Positions 12,501-24,346 of a DNA stretch of 64,000 bases are shown piece after piece. The first letter of the stretch is position 1. Each line of letters opens with the position of its first letter. The notes under the pieces are model-generated. The model made no database searches and was not told the DNA's origin. It was given only the letters and a program-made list of their open reading frames with translations. The position numbers and the translations under genes were made by a program. The DNA is taken from NCBI RefSeq assembly GCF_025024155.1, contig NW_026251779.1, forward strand, positions 119,736 to 183,735, given 5' to 3'. This DNA is from Gamsiella multidivaricata. Lineage: Eukaryota; Mortierellomycota; Mortierellomycetes; Mortierellales; Mortierellaceae.

Positions 12501-13603
12501 TTCCACATGTACACGAATGAAAGAATCAATCGATACTAATTCTACTACCTTTTCTCTTTCTCTTATTTTCTTCCCTATCTTTCGAATTATTATTCTTTTT
12601 GCTGTATAGTCGTCCGCTAGTGGAGTTCAAGCCGATCCCGCGTGCCTGGAGGCTTTCCAGCAGTTGAAGTTGGGCAAGAAGCTGAAGTACATTGTGTACA
12701 AGCTGTCGGATGATCAGAAGAGCATCGTGGTCGAGAAGCAGGCAGAGACGGCCACCTATGACGAGTTCTTGAAGCACTTGCCCGAGAACGATTGCCGTTG
12801 GGCCGTCTACGACTTTGATTACTCGACCGCTGATGGTGATCGCAACAAGATTGTCTTTTACACCTGGTAGGCATGCTTTTTTTTTTTTTTTTTGACTTTT
12901 GACTTTTGACTTTTGTTCAGGTCTACGTGATCTGGAGAGGTTTTTTTTCTTCTTTTTTTTTGCTTCTGCTTTTGCTTCTGCCTTAGCCTTTACTTTTACT
13001 TTTGAAGGGGAGGGGGGTGGACGATGACTATCTGGGCTGATTGCTTTTTGTTTTGTCAATGAAATGAACGGACTCGCAGAGGATTGTTTATATTGGATCG
13101 GATTGACAGGAGCTCAAGGACGCGTTCACGGAAACTGACCTTGACTTGATGGTTCAGGACAGTCGTCTTCACGGACAGGGGCGACAAACAACAGCCAGCA
13201 TTGTCCACTTTAACAATGTCAGCATACACATCGACAAGCAGTATAAAAGGAGAAAAGAAGAAAGAAAACGGGACAGAGACATGGAGAGATGGTCGCTGTT
13301 TTGAATGTTTTGTTGTGTGCTGTTTGGTCGCGTTCGATTTTCCTCCTTGTGTATGAGACAGCATGATGTTTTTAGCATGTTTTTTCCTTTTAGGGCTGAT
13401 GTGCTAACACTGACACGGTTGAATTGATTGATCTTACGTCAAATAGGGCCCCTGATGGTGCCAAGATCAAGTCGAAGATGCTGTACTCTTCCAGCAAGGA
13501 TGCTCTCCGCAGATCGTTGAACGGAGTCGCTGTTGAGGTTCAGGGCACTGATGCTGATGAGGTTGACCACGAAACTGTTCTCGAGAAGGTCCTCCGCCGC
13601 TAA
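11755..13603 (+). CDS. COF1: Cofilin / actin-depolymerising factor
   Basis: Three exons, 11755-11757, 12610-12866 and 13447-13603, give 138 aa, the normal length for yeast-type cofilin. The first exon is the ATG alone; an 852-bp intron starting GTAACG follows, and the coding resumes [19 protein letters not shown]. The single ADF-homology domain fills the protein: [16 protein letters not shown], then [17 protein letters not shown], then the actin-binding helix with [19 protein letters not shown] and a short acidic tail. The N-terminal Ser (after Met) and the long-helix Lys residues used for actin binding are present. Role: severs and depolymerises actin filaments at cortical patches and hyphal tips. 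The large first intron may carry regulatory sequence. Confidence 0.95.
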
Positions 13604-14607
13604 GAGGAAAAAGAACGAGAGAAAGGAAGACAACACGGCGAAAACCCTTTCACGATCCTCCCATCCAGGGGGAGGGGGAAGGCTCTTTTTCTTTTCTTTT
13701 CTCTTGCTACAGCCTCTCCCTCCCCTCATCTCCATCCTCTACCCTTACTCCCCCCTTTACTCCACCCTGCCCTACACTGCAATATGGTAGCCGCCAAAGA
13801 AAAAAAATTAAAATAAAAGGAAAAAATATACATTAGAACAGCAAGGAATAGGTTATACGGATGCACACACCAGACAAGACAAGGCAAGACATGGAGGCCA
13901 TTGCAGCACTTTCATACGATGTAGTTGGCAAGAGTAGGATGCACATTCGCTCGACATGCGCGCGGCGGATAGGGCGACAGAGGGCGAAGGTGAGCATGAG
14001 ACAGAGGGGATATGGGGATGGATATGATGCATATGCCGGTAAATGCGATGTAGGAGGGGGCTGAGGGCGATCGGTGAGAGAGAGAGAGTGAGAGAGAGGA
14101 CAATGGCTATGCAGCAAAACGAGATGGAGTCGCGTGTGATTCCTTGTGAGCGGTGGGGTATGCGGCAGCAGCGGTACACAGGGCGAATGCATGCCCTTGG
14201 GCTGCATGCCGATAAACATCAAAAGGAGGGGAGAGAGAAAGAGAAAGAGAAAGAGAAAGGAAAGGAACCCTCGGGGCAGGGAAGGGCAGAGAGGAGGCAC
14301 AGGAAGCCAAAACGCGTGTCCTCTTCTCTTCTTTTCTCTCTTTTGCTCTCCTCTCGTTATTCATCAGCCATCTCCCTCCCATTTCTTTCATTTCTTCCAT
14401 TTCTTTCATTTCTTCATTCTTTTCATTCATTCCTTCTTCTCTCTTCTTCCCTCTTCTTCTTCTCCTCTTCTTCTCCTCTTCTTCTCCTCCCTTCTTTCTT
14501 TCATTCATTAGCCCTCCTCCTTCGTGATCAGCCATCACTCTTCTTATTCCTTCCTTTCTTCCTTCCTTCCCTCCCTCCTCCCTCCTCTAATTAATCATCC
14601 CTCCCGC
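13604..14607. other. Intergenic region; pyrimidine-rich leader of the AIG1-type GTPase gene
   Basis: From about 14320 to 14600 the plus strand is a nearly continuous C/T tract (TTTCTTCC-type repeats) ending at the ATG. Earlier sequence contains short GA repeats. Frames over it are Ser/Phe/Leu low complexity, and no exon is supported. Confidence 0.5.
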
Positions 14608-15081
14608 ATGTTCAAGTTCATGAAAAGAAAGTCCGACTCGGGGGTCCCAGGCCCCAAGCCAGAGTCAGACAGCGCTACTCCCAACGCTTCACTCCCACTG
14701 CCTGCAGACGCCTTCCCCACGTCCCCCCCTCTCTCCTCTCTCGAGAACAGCGACCTCGGCCGCAGCAACAGCAACAGCAGCAACAGCAGCAGCAGCAGTT
14801 CAGACCACTACCACCACCTGCACCAGAAGGCCAGTCTCACCGGCCTCAACAACCAGCACCCCTACAGCCCCTACAACACCTATACCTACGGCAACTACTC
14901 CCACAGCAACTACAACAACAACAGCAGCAGCAGCAGCAACAACACCAACACCAACACCAACAGCTACTACACCAACTACAATCCTAGTAATCCATTCATG
15001 ACTAATACCATAGCCATCCACAGCTCAGCTGCGCCTCCAGTCGTCACTTTCCCCCAAGCATTACCCACACAGCAACAACAA

Positions 15082-15113
<32 letters not shown>

Positions 15114-17264
15114 AGAGGCATTGGATCTGGCTGCAAACTACAAGGTCCCTCTCGAGAACAGTGGCAGCGACAGCATCAACACCAGCACCATCAAGGTCCC
15201 AGTGCCCGACACAGCCGATAGAACACGCAGCAACACCTTCAACAACAACTATAGCATAATCAACCCGCCCAATCATGCAAACAGCACTATTATCGGAATC
15301 CCGCCCTCTACTTCAGCCCCTGCCCTCCCCCTCTCAAACAGCAGCTCTCAAGGTCCAAGGACCAACTCTGCAACCAAGCCCGCAGTCGGAACATTTGCTA
15401 CCACTACTGTTGCAGCGAAGGATTACACAACACCGACTGCAGCTGCAGCTGCAGGCGTGCCTGTCTCCGCCACGTCCTCCGCAACGCCTTCGCGCAGCTC
15501 CAGCACGTCGAACCGAGGCGGGGGCGCTGGCGTGTCAACCGCAGGATCGTCAACCCCTCTCTCTGCTACACCGCCAATGACACCGCGTATGACACATGAA
15601 ATTGCAGATGTTGGCGACTCTGAGACACCAGCAACAGCTGCAGCTGCAGCAGTAGCAGAGGCATTATTATCAGTGACGCTCGTGGACGCCGAGAACGCGA
15701 ATCATCCCTCAGCACGGAATCGCGCTCTGAAACAAGCGCAAGCTCATCCCACCCTTACTCAACAAATGGCTATGCCTCCAATTGCGACCAGCTCCATATC
15801 GCCTGGACCCTTCTCTGCCGCAGCCTTGATTTCTTCAACTGCCGCGCCTATAGCAGTAGCAACCTTGGGACAGCAACCACAGCCGCAGCAGCAGCACCAG
15901 CAGCAGCACCAGCACCATCACGAAGTTCCTGTTGTCTATGGCGCTGGCGGCAGCTCGTTGCCCCAATTCACCTTGACTTCTACTTCAGGGACTGCTGCTG
16001 CGACTGCAGAGGATGACGTCTTGTCCTCGATGGCATTTGTCAGCTCGCCGACCAGCTATCAACACCCTTTGAGCCCTCTTTCCCCGCTCCACAACTCTCA
16101 ACAACAACAGCAGCAGCATACTGTTTATTCAGCAGACGCTTTCCAGTACCAGTACATGCCTGTCATCGCTGAGGAAACCAACCTGCCAGGAACAACAGCT
16201 GATGATACCCTTTCAGAAGATACGACCAGAGATGCGTTGTGGCAACAACAGCAATATCAGCAACAACAGCTCGGACAGTTCCGTGAGACCATCGACAGCG
16301 CTGACAGCGTGAGAACGAATGGTGGATCTTCAACCATTGGTTCTGGATCGCAACAACAGTCATCATCTACGATCAATATCGACCATCCTTCTTCAGATAC
16401 GACAGCGCCGTCGCCTCAGGATGAGCTGAAGAAACAGCGAGGCCCACGGGATAGCGTTGTCTCGATCAGTTCAGGCTCGACAGAACATAATGAATCTGCA
16501 CTACCATCGACACAATCTAATTGGGCAGCACGTACGATTGGTCTTGATAACGATAATGGTCAGTCTGGCCTAGCAGCGACTACACCGTCAACAGGGACAG
16601 CAATAGCAGGATCAGGGACGATGAGTGGCCGAGATGCGATCCAGCAACAGAGCATTGGGGGTGGTGGGTCAGGTTTTTTCCCGCTGCCGGTAACGAGAGC
16701 AAGCACTTCGATGGCAACGTCGCATCTTATCACACACGACCTTCGACAGTCGTCTGAGGGGTCGCATATTGTCGATGGTGCAGGGCCGGTGGTGTTGATG
16801 GCGATTGGAAAGACTGGACAGGGCAAGTCGTCGCTGTTGAACAAGATCATGGGCACCAGCGAGCTCAAAGCCAGTGCATCTGTCCGGGTATGTTGTCTAT
16901 CGATATGTGTATCTGAATGATGCGCAGAAAGCAATAGGCCATTTTTCATTTTATTAACGACTTGTATGTGTACGAATATAGGCTGTAACAAAGGGCATCG
17001 CAGAACGAACGGGATGGGGACGGTTTGAGGACAGTAGGCGGGTACTTGTTACGCTGTCGGACACTCCAGGACTGGCGGATACGGAGGGAGATGACGAGAA
17101 GAATATACCCATCCTTAAGGAATATATCCGATCCATAGGCACACGACTGGGTGTCACCGCTTTTCTGTTGGTCTTTAAAATTGATTCTGGGTAAGCAGAG
17201 CAGCTTTGACATTTTTCTTTCCTTTTCTTGGCAATTGTGTTTAGGTATCCTAACTCACGCGATG

Positions 17265-17296
<32 letters not shown>

Positions 17297-17804
17297 CGTT
17301 TTCTTTCCCAGAGTGGATATGATTTTGACGATCCTGACGACGTTCAACGATATCATGCAAGAATTCCCAAACTTTTGGGATAACGTTGTCCTGGTGTTTA
17401 CAGGATGTGATTACCGCCGGAACGTGATGAACACGAAGCAACTGTATCATGAGGAGATTCAGGCGCAGCTGCAGGAGCTTTTTTTTAAGGAGCGGTACAG
17501 GAATGCCAAGGGCAACGGTGGATCATCGCCGCCGTCAACAGCGCCAGGGACAGCAACACCATCCACAGCGACAACAGGAGCGACGACAACCTTGGAGGAG
17601 GGCGAACCACCGGTAGTGCCGATTGTATTTTTATCGTGTGCGGAGGCGCCGTGCGGGTTCTCGTTGGGCGAAAAGTGCGATTGTAGGGCGCGGACGACGT
17701 TTCTAAACGCGGGGATTAAGCGGCTTTGGTATGCAGTGCGGAATAAGCGGCGGTGGGTCCTGGATCAGGATGAAGATGATGATGGCCTGCTTGGGCATAC
17801 CTAG
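14608..17804 (+). CDS. AIG1/GIMAP-type GTPase with long low-complexity N-terminus
   Basis: Three exons (14608-16887, 16982-17190, 17312-17804) give 993 aa. Roughly residues 1-725 are Ser/Asn/Gln/Thr/Ala low complexity with a long Gln tract near residues 155-170. A G domain follows: VVLMAIGKTGQGKSSLLNKI (P-loop), a conserved threonine region ending RTGWGRFED, LVTLSDTPGLADTEGDDEKN (DxPG switch II), GVTAFLLVFKIDSG and NVVLVFTGCDYR where TKxD would be. This fits AIG1/IAN/GIMAP GTPases. The C-terminal part has a Ser/Thr/Pro insert and a CSAEAPCGFSLGEKCDCR cysteine-rich segment, unusual for the family. Likely role: nucleotide-dependent membrane or stress scaffold; cellular site unknown. Both introns fall in the G domain. 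Confidence 0.85.
15070..15114 (+). repeat. CAA/CAG trinucleotide tract encoding poly-Gln
   Basis: About 15 CAA/CAG codons in frame within the GTPase N-terminus, with an almost pure CAG run in the second half. Pure CAG runs are prone to length change. Confidence 0.9.
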
Positions 17805-18437
17805 AATGCACACTCTGCCTATAGACGTCTCATTAAAAAAGAAAAAAAAAAAAAAAAGAAAGGAAGGAGGGAAGGAAGGAAGGAAGCATGTTTATTTTCA
17901 TGAACAGATTTGATATGAGTTGATTGGTTGGTGGATGATGGGCTATGGCCCTATCACACACTACCAGAGTGAATGGATCCTTGAGGTGTTTGCTTTTTTA
18001 CTTCGACTTTGGGCTTTGGGCTTTGACTTTGGTTTTGGCTTCACATGCAGGGCAAGGTGGGGAAAAAAAAATGACTCACGTGCAGCATCCCAAATCTAGC
18101 TCCAACTCAAAAAAAATGCTTCAAGGCACGGAAGCTTATTGGCCAGTTGGATTCATCGCCTTCTTTTGAGTTCTCATCACACTTTCCCGCTTTCCTTTTT
18201 TCACATCTTTCTCTCCACTCTCTCTTTTCTTTCTTTCTTTCTTTCCTTCTCTTTTCTTTCTTTCTTTCCTCTTTCTCAGACACGACAACGCCCAACAACA
18301 ACAACTACACGCACAGCGACTTTTCCCCTTTCACCTACTTTTGTTACCACGCTATCACCAATTCGGCCCTATACATAAAAAAAAAAAAACTCCCCTCCCA
18401 ACCCAAGCAAGCTTCTTTCTTTTTTTTTTGTTTTTAC
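17805..18437. other. Intergenic region upstream of ethanolamine kinase
   Basis: Holds the 3' end of the GTPase gene (A-rich and GGAA repeats) and a C/T-rich leader with TTTC repeats from about 18170. No exon is supported. Confidence 0.5.
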
Positions 18438-20806
18438 ATGTTGGCGACACACACAAGACCTTCGGCGGGGTCGGCCACCGAGGCGGAGATGGACGCGTAC
18501 ATTCACGATGCGGTGCCAACACTGGATTTGATCGTGCACCATGATGATCTGTTCAATGGGGCGGCCGCGGTCATCCAGGCGCTCTTCCCGGAATGGAACA
18601 TGAAGGATATCTCGTATTTGCAGTTCAAGGACGGGATCACTAACAAGTGTAAGTCTTTGTGAGAAAAAAAAAAGGAAGAAGGAAGAAGAAACCAAAGGAA
18701 GGGACGAAAGGAGCCAAGGAAGGAACTCAGGAAGCGAAGGAAACGAAGGAACCAGGGAATCAAGGAATGAACGAACCAAGGAACGAAGGAAGAGGAGGAG
18801 TGGATTGTTTTTTCTTGGGAGGGAAGGATGATTTTTTCCTTCTTCTTTTTCCCCCCTCGGAAGCAAAAGCTGACCCGCCAGGACCCTTCATGAAGCTGAA
18901 TGAAAAGTAGTAGTTGTTTTTTCCTATTGACACATGCTTCTTTCTTTCTTTGCTTTTGTTGTGATCATGGAATAGTGATCTGCTGCACACATGGACCGAC
19001 GGGCACACAGGTGTTGGTGCGTGCGTATGGCAAGAAGAGCGAGGTTATTATCGATCGTAGGCAGGAGATCATGGTAAGTTCTTTGGAAAAAGGAGTTGTT
19101 TGGATGATTTTTTTCGGTTCAGGGACGAGAACAAAGAGGTATTTGATTACTGGAGGAGGAGGAGGAGGAGGAGGGGGGAAGAGAGGGGAGAGGGGGGGCG
19201 TTATTCCTTATTTTTATTTAATGGTGGCCGATTGGTGTACTTTAACTCCTGCTCTCAGTTGCTGTTGTTGCCGTTTTTTTTTTTTGTTTTTTTTTGGGCC
19301 CTTCTGGTTCTTTTTGATGCTGCGGTGGTGTGTGGTGTGTGGTGGGGTTTTTGCCGCGGAGGCTATGGAATATGAATCCAAAGGAAGACGTGCCCAAGCA
19401 CATATCGCGTGAGATGAGGGGGATTGATTAAGTAACTTTTTATTTATTTTATTTTTTGTGGTCGGCTACACAACAGGAAGAGGACACACGACAACATGCA
19501 TCATCTAGCATCGGGGGTGTGTGTGTGTGTGGATGGACCAACACCCTTCACGCTTCTCTTCCGACTGGTTTACTAACGCTCAAACGCTTTTTTTTCCTTT
19601 CTTTTCTTTTCTTTTCTTTTCATTTCTTTTCCTTCTTGCTCATTCCAGAACATGGTGATCCTGTCCAAGCTCGGACTGTGCCCTCCATTGTTTGGCAAGT
19701 TCAGGAACGGATTGGCGTACGGATGTATCCCCGGGAAGGTATTCAAGGTCTCGGACATGAGGGACCCGCACAAGATGGAACTCGTTGCGAGAAAGCTCGC
19801 GATCTGGCATGGCGCCGTCACGATCCCGGGAGAGCGTAGCTCCAAGCTGTTCAAGACTATTCATAAGTGGATCAAGGAGGGTACGTTTTATTTTTTTATT
19901 TATTTATTTTTTTCCCCAGCCAGTACAACGCTGTGATGCTGTTCGCCTCACCTTTTTCTTTTTTTTTATTTTGGTTCTGCAGCCGTTCGACTAACACACT
20001 TTTTTTTTTTTTTTTTTTTCTTGTCCCCCTTCTTCTGCATTAGTCCCCGAATCGTACAGCCGACCCAAGGTGCAAGAGATCTTTGCCAAACACTTTGACA
20101 TGACAAAACTCCACGAAGAACTCACGACCCTCGAGTCCCACCTGGTCTCGTTAAAGTCCCCCGTGGTCTTTTGTCACAACGATCTGTTGTACGGGAACCT
20201 GATTTACAACGAATCCAAGGACGATGCCTTCTTTATCGATTACGAGTACGGATCCTATTCCTACCGGGCCTTTGATATCGCGAACCACTTTAATGAGTGG
20301 GCGGGGTTCGAGTGCGAATATGAGAATTATCCGACCAAGGACATTCAGGAACGTTGGTTGAGACGGTACCTGGAGGTCGGAAGGTCAGTAGCCGAAAATG
20401 AGGCGCGTGATCAAGAACAACAGGCGACGACGGCATCAGCATCAGCATCAGCATCAGCATCAGCATCAGCATCATCATCAGCAGCAGCAGCAGGAGGAGA
20501 GGTGACAAAGGAGGAGGTGGAGCAGCTGTATAGAGAAGTGAATAAGTTTGCGTTGGCGTCTCATTTCTATTGGGGCGTTTGGGCCTTGGTAAGCTGTTTT
20601 TTCTATTTGTTTTTTTTTTTGTTTTTTTTTTCAAGTGCGACTATCGCTTTGATGGCTAACTTGAGCATTTTCGTAATTTCATGATGAAAAAATGGAATAT
20701 ATAGGTCCAGGCACAGTTGTCGGATATCGATTTTGATTACATGCCCTATGCGGTCTTGCGGTTCAATGAGTACTACAGGCGCAAGGATGAGTTCTTTGCG
20801 TTGTAA
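18438..20806 (+). CDS. EKI1: Ethanolamine kinase
   Basis: Five exons (18438-18648, 18976-19073, 19649-19880, 20044-20588, 20705-20806) give 395 aa. Landmarks in order: FKDGITNK and TQVLVRAYGKKSE (nucleotide-binding N-lobe), LSKLGLCPPLFGKFRNGLAYG, then the Brenner phosphotransferase motif VVFCHNDLLYGNLIYN with catalytic Asp, then FFIDYEYGSYSYRAFDIANHFNEWAG, the choline/ethanolamine kinase signature with the metal-binding Asp. The Gly-Leu-Ala-Tyr context and DYEY favour ethanolamine over choline kinase, though dual use is possible. Reaction: ATP-dependent phosphorylation of ethanolamine, first step of the CDP-ethanolamine route to phosphatidylethanolamine, in the cytosol. An in-frame GCATCA microsatellite inserts a Ser-Ala repeat between the catalytic core and the final helices. 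Confidence 0.93.
20432..20475 (+). repeat. In-frame (GCATCA)n microsatellite
   Basis: About seven hexanucleotide units in the ethanolamine kinase fourth exon encode Ser-Ala repeats. The unit is divisible by three, so length changes keep frame. Confidence 0.9.
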
Positions 20807-21181
20807 GAGATGAGACGAGACGGGACGAAACGAAACGAGATGAGATGAGACAGGACGGGACGAAAGGGAAAGCCAAACCGGACAGGATTGCAGCAAAGCA
20901 AGCGAGTCTCATAATGTGCGGTACCCGGGTTGAGTCGAGTCGATCTAGGAGGATAGGGGGCACATCGTAATGACAGCAACCGCCGTAGATATTCCTCCTA
21001 TTTAATAGAAGGTAGAAGTGTAATATTCGAATATACCTATTTTTTTTTTTTTCTTTATATATGGACCACTGTGGAGTGCGACTCCTTTTTGAAGTTCAAA
21101 ATCAGCTTGGGGAGTTTTATCTTTTATTTATCTTTCTATTGTAGAGAAAAATATTACAAATCGACGACGAAGAAGAAGTTT
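20807..21181. other. Convergent intergenic region
   Basis: Separates ethanolamine kinase from the convergently transcribed hydroxyisourate hydrolase. The first 70 bp are degenerate GAGATGAGAC/GGGACGAAAC repeats directly after the kinase stop codon. No gene is seen. Confidence 0.5.
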
Positions 21182-21825
21182 CTATGATCCGCGGTAGGTC
21201 GTGTACGAGTACGGACTGAGCAGCAATGGGATATGGTAATGCTGCTTCTCGGCTCCGGCGGCGACCTCGAAAATGATCTGTCGTTTGTTCAAAATGAGAT
21301 AACAAACGTCAATCAATATGCTCGATCAAAAATGGCTCCTCCCCCTTTTCCGTTTGATAAAAAAAAAAAAAAAAAAAGAAGCTGCGTCCAGTTTCTTTCC
21401 ATGGGTTGGTATGTACCTGAACATAGGGATAAAAGTATCCCGTAACACCCTGAGCGGCCCAGTACTCGGCCGTCTGGAAGGTCATACGATAAATCCCCGC
21501 GGCGAGTTGGTGTGCTGGATCCAGCAGAGTGCTCACACGGCCATCCGAATCTGTCAGTCTGTTGCAGAGTCCCGAATGAAACGAAGCGTAAAAGGCATCG
21601 TTAGATATAACGGGGTCTCCCTGTGCATGTAACATAGTCCGATCGAGCTGACCATTTGCTCGGACGACAACAACAAGTCATTAAATTTTACCCATAGGCA
21701 ACTGAGGCCCAGGCGTTGTTGGCCGAGGTATTGAGCTTCTCGAGCTTGACGGGCACGTTGCGGCCGGGCTTGCCGCAAGAAGAGTCGAGGACGTGGCACG
21801 TAATCGGGCTGCGAGGTGATGCCAT
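21182..21825 (-). CDS. 5-hydroxyisourate hydrolase (transthyretin-like)
   Basis: Three exons, 21692-21825, 21417-21558 and 21182-21277, give 123 aa with correct phases. The N-terminal sheet has ITCHVLDSSCGKPGRNVPV (the His used in catalysis), the middle exon LTDSDGRVSTLL (catalytic Arg context) and AAGIYRMTF, and the last exon QHYHIPLLLSPYSYTTYRGS. The C-terminal YRGS tetrapeptide separates hydroxyisourate hydrolases from transthyretin. Reaction: hydrolyses 5-hydroxyisourate made by urate oxidase to OHCU, on the way to allantoin. No PTS1 tripeptide ends the protein, so cytosolic location is possible although many eukaryotic homologues are peroxisomal. It is encoded in tandem with eS8 on the same strand. 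Confidence 0.93.
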
Positions 21826-22117
21826 TTCAGCAGAAAAAAAGGGAGAGAAATGGAGGTGATGACGATCTCTCATTCCGCTCGCGCTTTTTATGTATGCGGC
21901 GGAAGCGAAAGTGGGAGAGTGGAGCCTCGGAACTGCCCGCTTTTCATCCGAAACTGGGGTCCTTACCGCTGACCAAACTCCCCCGCACTTTGCGACACAA
22001 CAGCATACAGATTCTTGAAAAAAGTTGTCTTTTAATTTGTGTTTTTGCAAAGACAGGCAGAAAAAAAAAAAAACAACTATAACATTGGCTCCTTTGTATG
22101 TATGTGCTTCCTTTTTT

Positions 22118-23893
22118 TTACTTCTTAAGCTTGCGGATGTAGAAGGCCAACTCCTGTCCCTCAAGAATGTATCCGTCAGAACGGCCAGACTGACCGGGAC
22201 GGGATGAGATGCAGGCATAAAGACGACCGGCAGCGAACTGGTGGTCAAGAGCGGGGTCGACCTTGGCCTCAGCCTTGCGCGACTCGATCTTGCGCTGGAC
22301 GTGGTTCGAGCGGGCCTTGTTAACCTCCTCGGACTCGGTCTAAAGACACACGTTAAAATGCACATGGCAATATGTTAGGGTCGTGAAAATGTCTCTTTTT
22401 TAGTTCCTGTACAAATGTTGCTGTTTGTTGAAGCGTGTCATAAGTTGCGGAGCAAATTATATGTCGAACCAAGCCAGACTGTTGGCCTTCCTGTTCAAAG
22501 AAAACATCGATATGAATGCTGTAAAGCCCTGTTCATGGCAACAGAGGCGCGGTAATTCCAGAGTTCGATGCGCTCGCTCCTGTCCTGCCAACTAATTCCA
22601 ACTGATGTAGGTGTACATTGATCCTGTGCCGCTTGCTCCTGTGCGCTGTGCCAGAACGTGTCCTGGTACTATTACAGGTCCTGCTATCATCAATGCGCCC
22701 TCCAAAAAAATAAATGAAAACAAAGAAAAAAGGACCAAATTGCAGGTGGCGCTTCTTACCTTGACGGCACCCTTACCCTTGCGGGCACCAATGGGGGTGG
22801 CATAGTGGGACTCGTACCACTGACGGAAGGGAGTGGCATCGATCTGGATGATGGCGTTCTTCACAAGAGTGCCGGTACGGACCAACTCGTTGTTCGAGGC
22901 GTTGTAGACAACGGCAACGATACGGGTCTTGCGAGAGATGGCCTCGGAACCCCAGGAGAAGTTGCCAGAGTCCAAACGCATGGCGCGGAACTTGCGGTTG
23001 CCTCCACGGGTGCGGACCTCATGAATGCGCTTAGCACCGAGCTTGGTGTTGGCAGCCTGACGACCCAACTCGAACTTTCTCTTCTTGCGGTATTGGGCAC
23101 GCTTGGCTCCAGAAGCGGAGCGCTTGTGGCGGGAGTCTCTGCTGATACCTGAAAGAGAAAAGAGTAGCGAAGCAGCGGAAAAGGTTTGTCAGCACCTCCA
23201 TGAAGTGTAAAAGTACGGCTTTTTCGTGATGCGCGAGTGGAGAGGCATCCATCACACGCTGCAATCTAAACTCTGTTCCTGACGTTGGGTCGATTCCTGT
23301 GTAGCACTCGTTGAACGTTGAATCCTTGTTCGCTTGATCAGAGGACTCAGTCCATGCCAAGCTGCAGGCTTCCTGCATTGGTGCGTGAACTAAATCTCTG
23401 TCCCGCTTTTTCACTGTATTGTCAAGAATACGCCTGGAATATGTCGAGTCCAGCAAATGGTACTGACAAGCTGGGTACCGATATACCCCAGCGTCGTTAA
23501 AGGTCACTCGGGTAGTGTTTGGTGTTTGGTGGGCTACTGATCCAGATGAGCGGAAAGTCATCCGTCTTAGGCCTGATCCTGTCAAGAATGCTCCTCCGAC
23601 ATAGGTTCTCCCTTCAAATGCTTCCTGATTTTGCTCTGTAGCTATTCCTGCCCACAGTGTCAGTTGAGTAGCAGCCTGACTGGACCGATTCTGATGAATA
23701 AAACTGGAATCTCGATCCTGGTCGATAGTTGTGGCGAGAATGACGGTTTCCTAGCCCCAACATAGTGCCGATGTGGGAGATGCAGCAATTGGTCTGTTGA
23801 TATATTGTCGGATGGATGGGCGCCGTCCTGGCGCGCGATCGATGGATGTCTCCATGGATGCCATATATCTGTTATGATGAGACGCATACCCAT
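22118..23893 (-). CDS. RPS8: 40S ribosomal protein eS8
   Basis: Three exons, 23890-23893, 22760-23148 and 22118-22339, give 204 aa, typical for eS8. The first exon is only ATGG; after a 740-bp intron (GTATGC...TTTCAG) coding resumes at [20 protein letters not shown]. Further landmarks are [65 protein letters not shown] and a C-terminal FYIRKLKK. Role: small-subunit structural protein bound to 18S rRNA. Both introns are far longer than neighbours' introns in proportion to the exons, a usual place for regulatory elements or intronic snoRNAs; I searched the transcribed strand by eye for a C/D pair and found no convincing one. It shares a 453-bp divergent promoter region with the Kre9-like gene. 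Confidence 0.95.
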
Positions 23894-24346
23894 GATGAAA
23901 AGTCAAAAGAAGGAACTTTAGAAATTGGTTCGCCCTGGGCCTATATTTGCCTCACACACACAAGACAGGCGAAAATGATTTCGGACAAGCCTTAAGGGTG
24001 CCTGGATATGAGGAACCACCAGAAAACGTGTCCACGTCCTACCAAGAGCATTATTACACATACGCGATGGACTAGCGACAGTACTCCCCTTTACGTGCCC
24101 ACAGTAACGGCCCTTCTGACCGATAAAATACGATTCCAATCTACTCATCCATCGGTAAGGACGGTCGCTTGTCGCCGCGTTTGTCTTTTTTTCTTTTTTT
24201 TTATTTATTTGCGCGCGCCCCTTTCAGCTAAGCATGACTATCCTCTTCTGGTTCAAAACCAAAGGCAATATTCCCTTTCTTTTCATTGCTCAATTTTATA
24301 TATCCGCCGTCAAGAAACTAAGAACGAAGACACCCCATCGCAAACC
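23894..24346. other. Bidirectional promoter region
   Basis: Divergent start codons of eS8 (minus) and the Kre9-like gene (plus) flank this stretch. On the plus strand AATTTTATATATCC at about 24290-24305 is a TATA candidate some 45 bp before the Kre9-like ATG. Nothing coding is seen. Confidence 0.5.

Noticed and set aside
14107..14538. Minus-strand Lys/Glu/Arg frames at 14.1-14.5 kb
   Set aside because: Reverse complement of a C/T-rich leader; pure low complexity.
21559..21690. Extending HIU hydrolase exon 2 upstream to include NGQLDRTMLHAQGDP
   Set aside because: No acceptor there gives the correct phase, whereas CAACAG before LTDSDGR does and matches the family.
22340..22759. Intronic C/D snoRNA in eS8
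   Set aside because: One TTGATGA-like C box is present on the transcribed strand near 22687, but no D box lies at suitable distance.
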